Source: JASTVH01 sp042862465 (lineage in GTDB: Bacteria > Pseudomonadota > Gammaproteobacteria > Pseudomonadales > Oleiphilaceae). Taken from it: a DNA stretch of 64,000 bases. Location: the NCBI GenBank assembly GCA_042862465.1, contig JASTVH010000003.1, forward strand, positions 310,001-374,000. Direction: 5' to 3'. The position numbers and the translations under genes were made by a program. Below the pieces are notes generated by a model that was not told the DNA's origin, did not search any database, and was given only the letters and a program-made list of their open reading frames with translations. The stretch's first letter is position 1. The number at the start of each line of letters is the position of its first letter. This document shows positions 51,507 through 59,725 of the stretch, one piece after another.

Positions 51507-53669
51507 TTACTGCGGCGGAGGGGGCATGTCGCCGCCAGGGCCGCCCGGTATCATGCTGTCGCCGCTGCAACTGCCGCTGCCGTCTCCAGCTGAGGGGGTG
51601 GCGCCGCTGAGTTGATCCTCGATGGCCGCTCCGCGTTCTTCGACAAAATCGGTTAGGCCGAAGATGCCGTTGACGTCGCTATTGAGAGCCGTCTCGAACT
51701 CGGTGGGGGTAAAGAAAGCGGTGGGATCGGCGTAGACGGAAGCACGGATCAGATCTGCCAGCTCGACCACACGGGTGGAGAAGGTGGTAGGTTCGAGGGG
51801 GCCAGCAAGGAGCTGTGTCAGATAATCGTGATACTGGGCCTTGAGGTCGTCGTCGGCCAGGACCACGTCAAGCAGCGGGCGCTCGGACAGGCTCTCGGCA
51901 GTAGGCTCGTCGATATACAGTTGCAGTCGTTCATCGTCGGAACAGTTGCCGGCAAAGGAACCGAAGGATTCGTTCCAGTCCCAGGGAATCAGGGTGAAGT
52001 AGCCGGCCTCTTCGTAGAGGTAATAGTTGTGGGCCAGGGGGCCCTGGTAACTGTCGAGGTTGGACAGCGCGGTGCTGACCGCCAGGTATTTCAGCAGGCG
52101 TTCCACATCCACCACCGGCGCGGCGGCGCCCTGCTTGTTGAGGGCGTACAGCAGATCGATGAAGGCCTGATTGTCGCTGCTGTCCTCGTTGGTCTTCAGG
52201 GCCACGCCGTCATAGCTGGCAAAGTTGTCGTCGATCCACACCAGGTCGCTGCCGGTACCGTCCGGCTTGTAGAGGTCGCCTTCCGGATCGGTGAAGTTGC
52301 GCTCCACAAACTCGCCGTCCACCTGTTCGACCAGGGTATACAGGCCGTACAGCTCGCCATTGATGTAGAGGTTGACGTAGGCGGTGCGGGGAGCCGGAAC
52401 TCCCAGGTCGCGAAGCATCTCGTAGGCCAGGGTTTCCCGCAGGTAGGAGGGGTCCTTGAAGTTGTTGTTGAGGTTGAATTTCTTCATGCCGAGCACCTTC
52501 TGGCCATCGACATATTCGTTGCTGTCCACCTTGAAGCTGTAGCGTTCGCTATCGCTCTGGGCCACGTGGGAGAGGCTGGAGTTGCCCTTGGTCCGAAAGC
52601 CGATATTTTCCGTGGTCACCCCCAGATAGGTGACATCGGCGCTGAAATACGCCTCTTCGGTGGGAGCATCCAATAGTGCCCGCCAATCGTCGGTGCCGAT
52701 GTCGATATGCAGGTCCTTGACGGCATCACTGTGGAAGAACACCAATGCCTGATTGGGCTGGTCCCGGGTGACTTCCAGGATGTTATTGATCCAGCTGCCG
52801 TCACTGGTGGCGCCAAAGCTGTAGCCTTGCGGGGCATCGCTGGCGTCCCATGCCAGATAGTCCACGGTTTCGTCGTCGTGGATCAGTTTTAGCTCGTCTT
52901 CGGCCAGCAGCTCCAGGGCAACCTCGCTCCCGTTAGTTTCCACGACGCGGTGCTCGCCCGGCGCGAGAGTGGCGTCGGGCAGATTGGCGGCGGCGTCTGC
53001 GGTACTGTTCTCAATGGCATAGTCCCGCAGATCGAGCGACGTCGAGCCGTTGTTGTACAACTCGAACCAGCCCTCGGCCACGGCCACTTCATTGATCATC
53101 AGGGGGCCGCGCTCGGCGGCCTGGTTGCCGGTTTCGGGCGTGGGCGTCAACGTCTGGATGGCGCCATAGCCATCGGGCAGGTGGCCAAAACTGAAGCCGA
53201 TCAGGGCCTGGCCCTGATCCCACTCCAGGTAATCGATCAGGTCATCGCCGTGGTAGAGGCTCACGCTGTCACTGCTGCCCAGCTTGATGGCAATGCCGGT
53301 CTCATCGTCAGCGAGTTCGTCGTCGCAATAGAGCCGATAGTATTGGCCCGGCGACAGGGTGACGTCGGGCAGGGGGAGGGCCGATTCGCTGTCCTCGTCT
53401 TTCAGGCGGTAGTCGCCAAGCGTGATGTCCTGTGATCCGGCGGCATACAGTTCGACCCAGTCATGGCCGGCCTCACTGTCCTTGGCGACGATTTCGTTGA
53501 TGACCAGCTCGGGGCTGGAAGACACGACGGTATCCGTCGGCGCCGTTTCCTGTGTGGTGGCTTCTGCAGAGGCAGAGGTGCTGCTGTCCTGTGAATCACC
53601 GCCACAGCCGGTCAACAGTAATGCCAGCAAACAGCTGGCAGTGATCTTGCCGTTGTATTTGTAAGTCAT
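51507..53669 (-). CDS. CotH-type protein kinase lipoprotein with two lamin-tail domains
   Basis: A 720-aa exported lipoprotein. The lipobox LLTGC places the lipidated Cys at residue 22. A Ser/Thr-rich linker is followed by two lamin-tail (LTD) domains: about 54-160 (LVINEIVAKDSEAGHDWVEL) and about 195-290 (LMINEVAVAEGWFEL). A CotH kinase domain spans about 310-650: RTKGNSSLSH, GMKKFNLNNNFKDPSYLRE, LYGLYTLVEQVDGEFVERNF and the metal motif LIPWDWNESFG. The C-terminus is Gly/Pro-rich. CotH kinases phosphorylate proteins in an atypical fold. It is first of the four-gene operon. It has no intracellular domain. Confidence 0.85.
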   Translation of the reverse strand: MTYKYNGKITASCLLALLLTGCGGDSQDSSTSASAEATTQETAPTDTVVSSSPELVINEIVAKDSEAGHDWVELYAAGSQDITLGDYRLKDEDSESALPLPDVTLSPGQYYRLYCDDELADDETGIAIKLGSSDSVSLYHGDDLIDYLEWDQGQALIGFSFGHLPDGYGAIQTLTPTPETGNQAAERGPLMINEVAVAEGWFELYNNGSTSLDLRDYAIENSTADAAANLPDATLAPGEHRVVETNGSEVALELLAEDELKLIHDDETVDYLAWDASDAPQGYSFGATSDGSWINNILEVTRDQPNQALVFFHSDAVKDLHIDIGTDDWRALLDAPTEEAYFSADVTYLGVTTENIGFRTKGNSSLSHVAQSDSERYSFKVDSNEYVDGQKVLGMKKFNLNNNFKDPSYLRETLAYEMLRDLGVPAPRTAYVNLYINGELYGLYTLVEQVDGEFVERNFTDPEGDLYKPDGTGSDLVWIDDNFASYDGVALKTNEDSSDNQAFIDLLYALNKQGAAAPVVDVERLLKYLAVSTALSNLDSYQGPLAHNYYLYEEAGYFTLIPWDWNESFGSFAGNCSDDERLQLYIDEPTAESLSERPLLDVVLADDDLKAQYHDYLTQLLAGPLEPTTFSTRVVELADLIRASVYADPTAFFTPTEFETALNSDVNGIFGLTDFVEERGAAIEDQLSGATPSAGDGSGSCSGDSMIPGGPGGDMPPPPQ

Positions 53670-53775
53670 GGCACGCTGCTCTTTTTAAGCAATTTGGATT
53701 GGGGAGCAGGTGCAGTGTGCGATTGGATATTGGAGGGAATGAGGACGTAATGTGCAAACAATGGGGAAGGGGCGT

Positions 53776-54240
53776 CTAGACAGCCCCTTCGAAGCCCAGT
53801 TGCCGCCAGGCTTCATAGACGACCAGTGCGGCGGTGTTGGACAGGTTCAGGCTGCGACTGTGGGGGAGCATGGGGACGCGCAGCCAGTGGTCCCTGGGTA
53901 GCTGTTCCCGGATTGCCTGGGGCAAGCCGCGTGTTTCCGGGCCGAACAGCAGGTAATCGCCGTTCTGATAGGTCACCTGGTGATAGTGCCGCTCGCCCTT
54001 GGTGGTGAAGGCAAAGATCCGCTTCGGCTGCTCTTCACGCAGGAAGGCCTCGAAGTCGCGATGAACCTTCAGCTGGGCAAATTCGGCGTAGTCCAGCCCC
54101 GCCCGTCGCAGTCGCCTGTCATCGATGTCGAATCCAAGCGGCTCGATCAGGTGGAGCTGGACGCCGGTGTTGGCGCAGAGCCGGATGATGTTGCCAGTAT
54201 TGGGCGGGATCTCCGGCTCGAAGAGAACGAGGTGCAGCAC
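53776..54240 (-). CDS. trmL: tRNA (cytidine/uridine-34 2'-O)-methyltransferase TrmL
   Basis: A 154-aa SPOUT-fold methyltransferase that modifies the wobble base of tRNA-Leu. NTGNIIRLCANTG, LLFGPETRGLP and MLPHSRSLNLSNTAALVVYE are the SPOUT knot motifs. The length is normal. It begins only three bases after the end of the thiolase gene. In Pseudomonas trmL lies next to secB; here about 4.9 kb of the CotH-VTC operon separates them. Confidence 0.95.
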   Translation of the reverse strand: MLHLVLFEPEIPPNTGNIIRLCANTGVQLHLIEPLGFDIDDRRLRRAGLDYAEFAQLKVHRDFEAFLREEQPKRIFAFTTKGERHYHQVTYQNGDYLLFGPETRGLPQAIREQLPRDHWLRVPMLPHSRSLNLSNTAALVVYEAWRQLGFEGAV

Positions 54241-54243
54241 TCC

Positions 54244-55422
54244 CTAGCGTTCTACGGCCAGTGCCACGCCCATGCCGCCACCGATGCATAGCGTCGCCAG
54301 TCCTTTCTTGGCATCCCGCTTGCCCATCTCATGCAGCAGGGTGACCAGGATGCGGCAGCCGGAGGCGCCGATGGGGTGGCCCAGGGCGATGGCGCCGCCG
54401 TTGACGTTGACCTTGTTGGTGTCCCATTCCAGGTCGCGGTTCACGGCGATGGACTGGGCGGCGAAGGCTTCGTTGGCTTCGATCAGGTCCAGATCACCGA
54501 CGTTCCAGCCGGCGCGCTCCAGGCAGCGGCGGGTGGCGGGAATCGGGCCGGTGCCCATGATTTGCGGGTCGACGCCGGCGTTGGCGTAGCTGCGGATGGT
54601 GGCCAGCGGCGTGAGCCCCAGTTCCTGCGCCTTTTCGGCGCTGCAGACGATGACCGCGGCGGCACCGTCATTGATGGTGGAGGCGTTGCCGGCGGTGACC
54701 GTACCGTCCTTCTTGAACGCCGGGCGCAGGCCCCCGAGGCCTTCGGCGGTGGCACCGGCCCGCGGGCCTTCATCGCGATCGACGATAATCGGGTCTTTCT
54801 TGCGCTGCGGGACTTCCACCGCGACGATCTCGTCGTCAAAACGGCCGCCATCACGGGCCTGCTCCGCTTTCTGCTGCGAGGCGGCGGCAAAGGCGTCCTG
54901 ATCTTCGCGGTTGATGCCGTATTTCTCGGCAATGTTCTCGGCGGTAATGCCCATGTGGTACTGGTTGAAGGCATCCCAGAGGCCGTCGTTGACCATGCTG
55001 TCGACCAGTTTCCAGTCGCCCATGCGCTTGCCGTTACGGCTGTTGGGCAGCACATGCGGCGCCTGGCTCATGCTTTCCTGGCCACCGGCGATGATGAGAT
55101 CGGCGTCGCCGCATTGGATGGCCTGAGCGGCCATGTGGATGGCCTTGAGGCCGGAGCCGCAGACCTTGTTGATGGTCATGGCCGGGACCGCTTCGGGCAG
55201 GCCGGCGTTGATGGAGGCCTGGCGGGCCGGATTCTGGCCCACGCCAGCGGTGAGCACCTGCCCCAGGATCACTTCATCGACCTGCTTGGGGTCGATCCCG
55301 GTGTCGGCGAGCAACTGGCGCAAGACGACGGAGCCCAGTTGTGCGGCTGTCAGGCTGGACAGGCCGCCGCCGAAGGTGCCGATGGGCGTGCGGCGGGCGG
55401 CTGCGATGACGACATCTTTCAT
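54244..55422 (-). CDS. phaA: Acetyl-CoA C-acetyltransferase (thiolase)
   Basis: A 392-aa biosynthetic-type thiolase. The acyl-enzyme Cys is in TINKVCGSGLKAIHMA near residue 88, the catalytic His in NGGAIALGHPIGASG and the second Cys in LATLCIGGGMGVAL. It can condense two acetyl-CoA or cleave acetoacetyl-CoA. No phaB or phaC gene is nearby, so a PHA role cannot be claimed and AtoB-like function is equally likely. It is upstream of trmL on the same strand. Confidence 0.92.
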   Translation of the reverse strand: MKDVVIAAARRTPIGTFGGGLSSLTAAQLGSVVLRQLLADTGIDPKQVDEVILGQVLTAGVGQNPARQASINAGLPEAVPAMTINKVCGSGLKAIHMAAQAIQCGDADLIIAGGQESMSQAPHVLPNSRNGKRMGDWKLVDSMVNDGLWDAFNQYHMGITAENIAEKYGINREDQDAFAAASQQKAEQARDGGRFDDEIVAVEVPQRKKDPIIVDRDEGPRAGATAEGLGGLRPAFKKDGTVTAGNASTINDGAAAVIVCSAEKAQELGLTPLATIRSYANAGVDPQIMGTGPIPATRRCLERAGWNVGDLDLIEANEAFAAQSIAVNRDLEWDTNKVNVNGGAIALGHPIGASGCRILVTLLHEMGKRDAKKGLATLCIGGGMGVALAVER

Positions 55423-55468
55423 GTGGGGGATCTCCCGTTGATTGCGATGGCGGCGATTGTAACACGCT

Positions 55469-55489
55469 GGACGTCGGACGTCGGACGTC
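55469..55489. repeat. Three tandem GGACGTC heptamers
   Basis: Head-to-tail copies between the thiolase start and the pteridine reductase stop, followed by the imperfect AGACGC. They are one-base variants of the reverse complement (GGACGTT) of the array at 42193-42234. Confidence 0.85.
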
Positions 55490-56234
55490 AGACGCTGAGT
55501 GATCGCCCGCCGTCGATGGCGATGATCTGTCCTGTCACGTAGGGCGCATCGCAGACCAGCCAGGTGATGGCGCCGGCGATGTCCTCCGCGGAGCCCACAC
55601 GATGCAGCGGAACCGTTTCAAGGACCTCATGCTTTTGCGCTTCGTTCAGTGCGTTCTCGCCCTCCGGCCACAGGGTGGTGCCCGGCGCAATGCCGTTGAC
55701 CCGCACATCGGGAGCCAGGTCCCGCGCCCAGGCCCGGGTCAGTCCGGCCAGGGCGGCCTTGCTGGCGCAGTAGAGGGGGTGGTCGGCCAGGGGATGTTCG
55801 GCGTGGATGTCGATCAGGTTGATGATGCTGCCGTGCTGGAGTCGCACTTCCGAGAGCACCCGTTTGGCCAGGAAGAAGGGTGCCCGGACATTGGTGTTCA
55901 TGATCTGGTCCCAGTCCTTGGAGGTGCTTTCGCTTAACGGGCGGGCGTAAAAAACCGAGGCGTTGTTGATCAGGTTGTCGATGCGTCCCCATTGCTCCAG
56001 CGCCTGCTCGGCCAGATGGCGGACGCCCGCCAGCTCACTCAGATCCGCACCCAGGGCGACGGCGCTGCCGGCCCGTTCCTCGTTGAGCTCCTCCTGAAGG
56101 GTGCGCGCTTTGGACTCGTTGTTGTGGTAGTGAATAATGACGCGGTGACCGCGCTTGTGCAGGGCCCGAACGGTTGCTGCGCCCAGGCGCTTGGCGGCCC
56201 CCGTTACCAGTGATACCGGAGAATTATCCGTCAT
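55488..56234 (-). CDS. Pteridine reductase-like short-chain dehydrogenase (FolM/PTR1 type)
   Basis: A 248-aa NADPH-dependent SDR. The cofactor motif TGAAKRLGAATVRALH has the TGxxKR pattern of pteridine reductases, with HYHNNESKA as the NADPH-specificity loop. Asn in LINNASVF and the Tyr/Lys pair in YCASKAALAG are catalytic. It likely reduces dihydromonapterin or dihydrobiopterin and provides side dihydrofolate reductase activity. GAGAGG precedes the ATG at 56234. It overlaps the 3' end of cca by 11 bases. Confidence 0.87.
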   Translation of the reverse strand: MTDNSPVSLVTGAAKRLGAATVRALHKRGHRVIIHYHNNESKARTLQEELNEERAGSAVALGADLSELAGVRHLAEQALEQWGRIDNLINNASVFYARPLSESTSKDWDQIMNTNVRAPFFLAKRVLSEVRLQHGSIINLIDIHAEHPLADHPLYCASKAALAGLTRAWARDLAPDVRVNGIAPGTTLWPEGENALNEAQKHEVLETVPLHRVGSAEDIAGAITWLVCDAPYVTGQIIAIDGGRSLSV

Positions 56235-57480
56235 GGTCAGCCTCTCCCTGTGATTCCTGTTCTGACTGGATCGCCTCGGCGATGCGTTGCAGGCGTGTGC
56301 GTCGGATAGCTTCGCCAAGGGCCTTGCCCTGGAAGCCTTCCTCCATCAGTGCCTTGGGGTCGACTTGCAGGGCCGCTTCCCGGGCCTGCCGAAACAGGTC
56401 TGCCTGCGGGTACGCCCGATTCTCAAGGCCGGTCCGGCCCCTGGCATCGGCTTCGCACACGGTCAGCAGATCTTCCAGCCGTTCGCCCCGGCGCCAGCCA
56501 TCAGCCGCCTCGATCACCTTGAGGACGGTCTTGGGGCGTAGTTCCATTGCCCAGTGAACATGAGTATGGAACTCACCGGCCAGCAACGCCAGGTCGCGAC
56601 AGTCCCGGGGGACTTTAAGGCGCTCGCTGATGGCGCCGATCGCCTTGAGTCCGGCCTGCTCATGGCCATGATGGCGCGGCCACTGCTCCTCGGGCGTCAG
56701 GCCCTTGCCCAGATCGTGCACCAGAGTGGCATAGCGCACCGCGGTCCTGTCACTCAGCCGGCAGGCCTGGTCGAGACTCAGCAGGGTGTGCTCGCCGGTG
56801 TCGATTTCCGGGTGGTGGGCCTCGGGCTGCGGCACGCCGAACAGACGGTCCAGTTCAGGCATGACGACCGCGAGGGCGCCGCAGGCGCGCAGGACCTCAA
56901 AGTACACCCGGGGCGTGTTCTCGTGCAGCGCCCGCTGGGTTTCCTGCCAGACACGCTCGGCGACCAGGTAATCCGCTTCCCCGGCTTTCACCATCTGGCG
57001 CATGAGAGTGAGGGTTTCTTCCGCCACCCTGAATCCGCTGGGCGCCAGGCGGGCGGCAAAGCGGGCAACCCGCAGGATGCGCAGGGGATCTTCGCTGAAT
57101 GCCGGGGAGACATGGCGCAGGAGGCGGTCACGCAGGTCCTGCTGGCCGTTGAAGGGGTCAACAATGCGACCCTGATCGTCTTCGGCCATGGCATTGATGG
57201 TGAGATCCCGGCGCTTGAGGTCATCCTCCAGGGAAACGTCAGGGGCACTGTAGACTTCAAAACCGTGGTAGCCATGGCCCTTTTTCCGCTCGGTGCGGGC
57301 CAGGGCGTATTCTTCCTTGGTTTGCGGATGCAGGAACACCGGGAAATCGGCCCCAACCTGCTGGTAACCCAGATCGATCATCTGCTGAGGTGTGGCGCCG
57401 ACCACCACCCAGTCGCGGTCCACCACGCTTTGACCCAGAAGCTTGTCGCGGACTGCGCCGCCGACCAGATACACATCCAT
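56224..57480 (-). CDS. cca: Multifunctional CCA tRNA nucleotidyltransferase with HD domain
   Basis: A 418-aa enzyme adding CCA to tRNA 3' ends. The nucleotidyltransferase opens VYLVGGAVRDKLLGQSVVDRD with the two catalytic Asp residues in VDRDWVVVG. RRDLTINAMAEDDQGRIVDPFNG and DPLRILRVARFAARL are class II motifs. A C-terminal HD domain (YATLVHDLGKGLTPEEQW) provides phosphatase/phosphodiesterase activity. The ATG at 57480 follows GTGGGAA; a GTG at 57498 is less likely. Confidence 0.96.
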   Translation of the reverse strand: MDVYLVGGAVRDKLLGQSVVDRDWVVVGATPQQMIDLGYQQVGADFPVFLHPQTKEEYALARTERKKGHGYHGFEVYSAPDVSLEDDLKRRDLTINAMAEDDQGRIVDPFNGQQDLRDRLLRHVSPAFSEDPLRILRVARFAARLAPSGFRVAEETLTLMRQMVKAGEADYLVAERVWQETQRALHENTPRVYFEVLRACGALAVVMPELDRLFGVPQPEAHHPEIDTGEHTLLSLDQACRLSDRTAVRYATLVHDLGKGLTPEEQWPRHHGHEQAGLKAIGAISERLKVPRDCRDLALLAGEFHTHVHWAMELRPKTVLKVIEAADGWRRGERLEDLLTVCEADARGRTGLENRAYPQADLFRQAREAALQVDPKALMEEGFQGKALGEAIRRTRLQRIAEAIQSEQESQGEADHDG

Positions 57481-57589
57481 TGAATTGCGAATTCCCACTT
57501 GCGCCTTGATGCGCCTATGGTACGGGAAGAGGAGGGAAGGCGGCGAGTCTCCGCCGCCTTTTTGGAGATGGGTGCAGGGCCGGAGGCGT

Positions 57590-58864
57590 TTAGAAGTTCA
57601 CGCCCAGTTCGGCTGCGGCGCCGACTTCGCCGTCACCACCCACCAGGCCACTGACCTCAACGCGGGCACCAAACGGGGAGAAGCCCAGGCCGGCGGTCAG
57701 CTGGGTATCTTCCTCGATGCCGGTAGCCGCATCATCACTGCCCGCCAGGTTGTGGCGCACACCGGCGCGCAACTGGAGGGTGTCGTAGATGTCGAATTCG
57801 CCGCCCACGGCCAGCCACTGGGTTTCGTCGAGGAAGCCGAAGGCTTCGGTCTTGGTCAGGTCCAGATCCACGGTCAGGGTATGCCACTCGCTGGAGTGGG
57901 CAATACCGGCGCGCACCAGCGGATTCACTTCAACCTTGTCACCGTTGACCGTCTTGAGATCCATCGGCACCAGGTTGCGTACCGACAGGCCAGCAGTCCA
58001 CTGGTCCGCCTGGCCGAACTGGTAGGCTGCACCGATGTCGGCATTTACGAAGGTGTCGGAGGTTTCGTACTCATCGGAGTCGAAATCGTTCTCGTCGAAC
58101 GTGTCCACGGTTTCGCTGAAATCGAAGGTCCGCAGTTCAACATATTTCGGGGAGATGCCGATGGCGAGGCGGTTGCCCTGCACGTCCAGCTCGGTGGCGA
58201 AGGTCAGGCCTGCTTCCACCTGGGCAGCGGCAATGACCCGGCCCTTGGACTGGAAGCTGTGATTGTTCGCCTTGACGGCCGTGGCAGCACGTTCTGCCGG
58301 GGTGCCGTTATCGACGTTGTCGATCACTTCCTGGAGCAGGTCTTCGTCCTGTTGGTCCAATGTGCCCTGGACCCCGGCCCGAAGGGTGGAGTCGGCAAAG
58401 AATCCCACTGCGAGTCGCTGGCTCGGCAGCGTCAGGCCAAGACCCAGGCCCACGTCTGCACGCATGGCGTCACCATCGATGGCGCGGAGGCTGTCGAGCA
58501 GTTCAGTGCCGGAATCGACCACTTCCTGTTTGCCGCTTTCGGTGATCGGGTTGTAATTGTCGATAGCCGTTTCGAAGCGGTCGATCTGGTCCTGGACGTC
58601 ATCGATGGTGTCCACCACTTCCTCGTCATCGGCCACCCGGGCGTTGACGGAAGGCAGGGTCAGGCCGAAATCATCGTGCTCATCGTTTTGTTTAACGCTC
58701 AGCAGGGCGGGATTGAAGAAGCTGGCTGACGAGGCCCGGGCTGCTGCGACACCGGTGCCGCCCATGGCAAAGGAACGGGCGTCACGGAAACTGTCGGGGC
58801 CGGCATGTGCCGCGCCGGCCAGCGTTGCGATGGTGGTGGCCAGCGCCACTTTACGCATGAACAT
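57590..58864 (-). CDS. TraF-like (PF13729) outer-membrane beta-barrel protein
   Basis: A 424-aa protein with a signal peptide and DSFRDARSFAMGGTGVAAAR then SSASFFNPALLS, a FadL-like opening typical of the family annotated as F-plasmid TraF-related, and a C-terminal Phe. The rest is beta-rich with acidic inserts. No conjugation genes are present. It is best read as a chromosomal FadL-fold barrel, perhaps for hydrophobic substrate transport. GGAGGAG precedes the ATG. A GC-rich hairpin (GGCGGCG/CCGCCGCC) lies after its stop. Confidence 0.78.
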   Translation of the reverse strand: MFMRKVALATTIATLAGAAHAGPDSFRDARSFAMGGTGVAAARASSASFFNPALLSVKQNDEHDDFGLTLPSVNARVADDEEVVDTIDDVQDQIDRFETAIDNYNPITESGKQEVVDSGTELLDSLRAIDGDAMRADVGLGLGLTLPSQRLAVGFFADSTLRAGVQGTLDQQDEDLLQEVIDNVDNGTPAERAATAVKANNHSFQSKGRVIAAAQVEAGLTFATELDVQGNRLAIGISPKYVELRTFDFSETVDTFDENDFDSDEYETSDTFVNADIGAAYQFGQADQWTAGLSVRNLVPMDLKTVNGDKVEVNPLVRAGIAHSSEWHTLTVDLDLTKTEAFGFLDETQWLAVGGEFDIYDTLQLRAGVRHNLAGSDDAATGIEEDTQLTAGLGFSPFGARVEVSGLVGGDGEVGAAAELGVNF

Positions 58865-59173
58865 TGGAATGGTTCTCCTCCTCGATCGAGGGTGCTGTAT
58901 AAAGGTTTGAGAGACTTCTCATGTTGGTGTTAAACAGTCTAGTCGACCCCGGCGAATTGGCATGTGCCATGATGTAAGCAATTGTGTGCGGGGTGGGAAC
59001 GGCGAAAAATTGCCGCCTCGTTTTGGTGATATCTTGAAGCTCCTTTATTATCAGATAGATAGCACTTGGCACGGTTTTTTCTAGGCTATCGGTAATCGAA
59101 TCGTACGGCGTGGATGTTGCCTCTTGAAGAAAGGCCGACACATTCGCCCCGGACCTGCATGGGAGTCCCGAAC
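58865..59173. other. 309-base divergent region ahead of flgP
   Basis: No gene. It has AT-rich parts, including a palindrome-like TTATTATCAGATAGATAG stretch, and a sigma-54-like sequence at 59067-59082. It separates the TraF-like gene from the flagellar genes. Confidence 0.55.
59067..59082 (+). promoter_or_regulatory. Sigma-54-like promoter for flgPT
   Basis: TGGCACG-GTTT-TTTCT against the consensus TGGCACG-N4-TTGCW: the -24 block is perfect, but the -12 GC is TC. It lies about 92 bases before the flgP start. RpoN control is normal for many flagellar genes. Confidence 0.4.
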
Positions 59174-59722
59174 ATGTTTTACCGTTGCCGCCCGTGGGTG
59201 GGCCTTCTCGCCCTGGTGCTTCTGCTGTCCGCCTGCTCCGGCTTCCGCTCGCCGGAGCCGGAAAACCCGCCCCCGGATGAGCTGCTGGAGCCGATCGTTG
59301 TGCGCGTATCCGGCTTTGGGACCTACGCCGATGCCGACGAGCGCAGCAACCCCCGAGAGCGCCTGAAAGCGCGTCGCGCGTCCAAACTGGACGCCTATCG
59401 GGCGCTGGCCGAGCGGGTGTATGGCACGGTCATCTATGGCAGTGCCACGGTGAATGATTTTGTCCTGCAGCACGACAGCTTCCGCACCTTCGTTGACAGC
59501 TATATCCGGGGCGCCCGGGTGGTGGCAGTCACCGAGCACGATGACGGCGTTGTGGAAACCGTGATGCAACTGAAGCTGGAACCGCGATTCCGGGCTTGCG
59601 TGGCGGCCGTCGATCCGGCAGTCACCAAGGAGCTGTGTCCGATTCCGATGCCTCAGGAACGGCAGGATACCGGCGATGTACAAGCGACCAGCTCGGTCGA
59701 CTCCCTGTATTACCTGGAGTAA
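59174..59722 (+). CDS. flgP: FlgP-like LPP20-family outer-membrane lipoprotein
   Basis: A 182-aa exported lipoprotein: signal segment LLALVLLLSAC (lipidated Cys near residue 18) and an LPP20 domain (RLKARRASKLDAYRALAERV then YGTVIYGSATVNDFVLQ). In Vibrio, FlgP is needed with FlgO and FlgT for the outer ring of the sheathed flagellum. GGGAG precedes the ATG at 59174. It ends three bases before flgT. No flgO and no other flagellar gene is in the window. Confidence 0.82.
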   Translation: MFYRCRPWVGLLALVLLLSACSGFRSPEPENPPPDELLEPIVVRVSGFGTYADADERSNPRERLKARRASKLDAYRALAERVYGTVIYGSATVNDFVLQHDSFRTFVDSYIRGARVVAVTEHDDGVVETVMQLKLEPRFRACVAAVDPAVTKELCPIPMPQERQDTGDVQATSSVDSLYYLE

Positions 59723-59725
59723 GCG

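Noticed and set aside
57499..57589. GC-rich hairpin as a terminator of the TraF-like gene
   Set aside because: The T run is on the plus strand, not on the strand of that gene, so it was not listed as its terminator.
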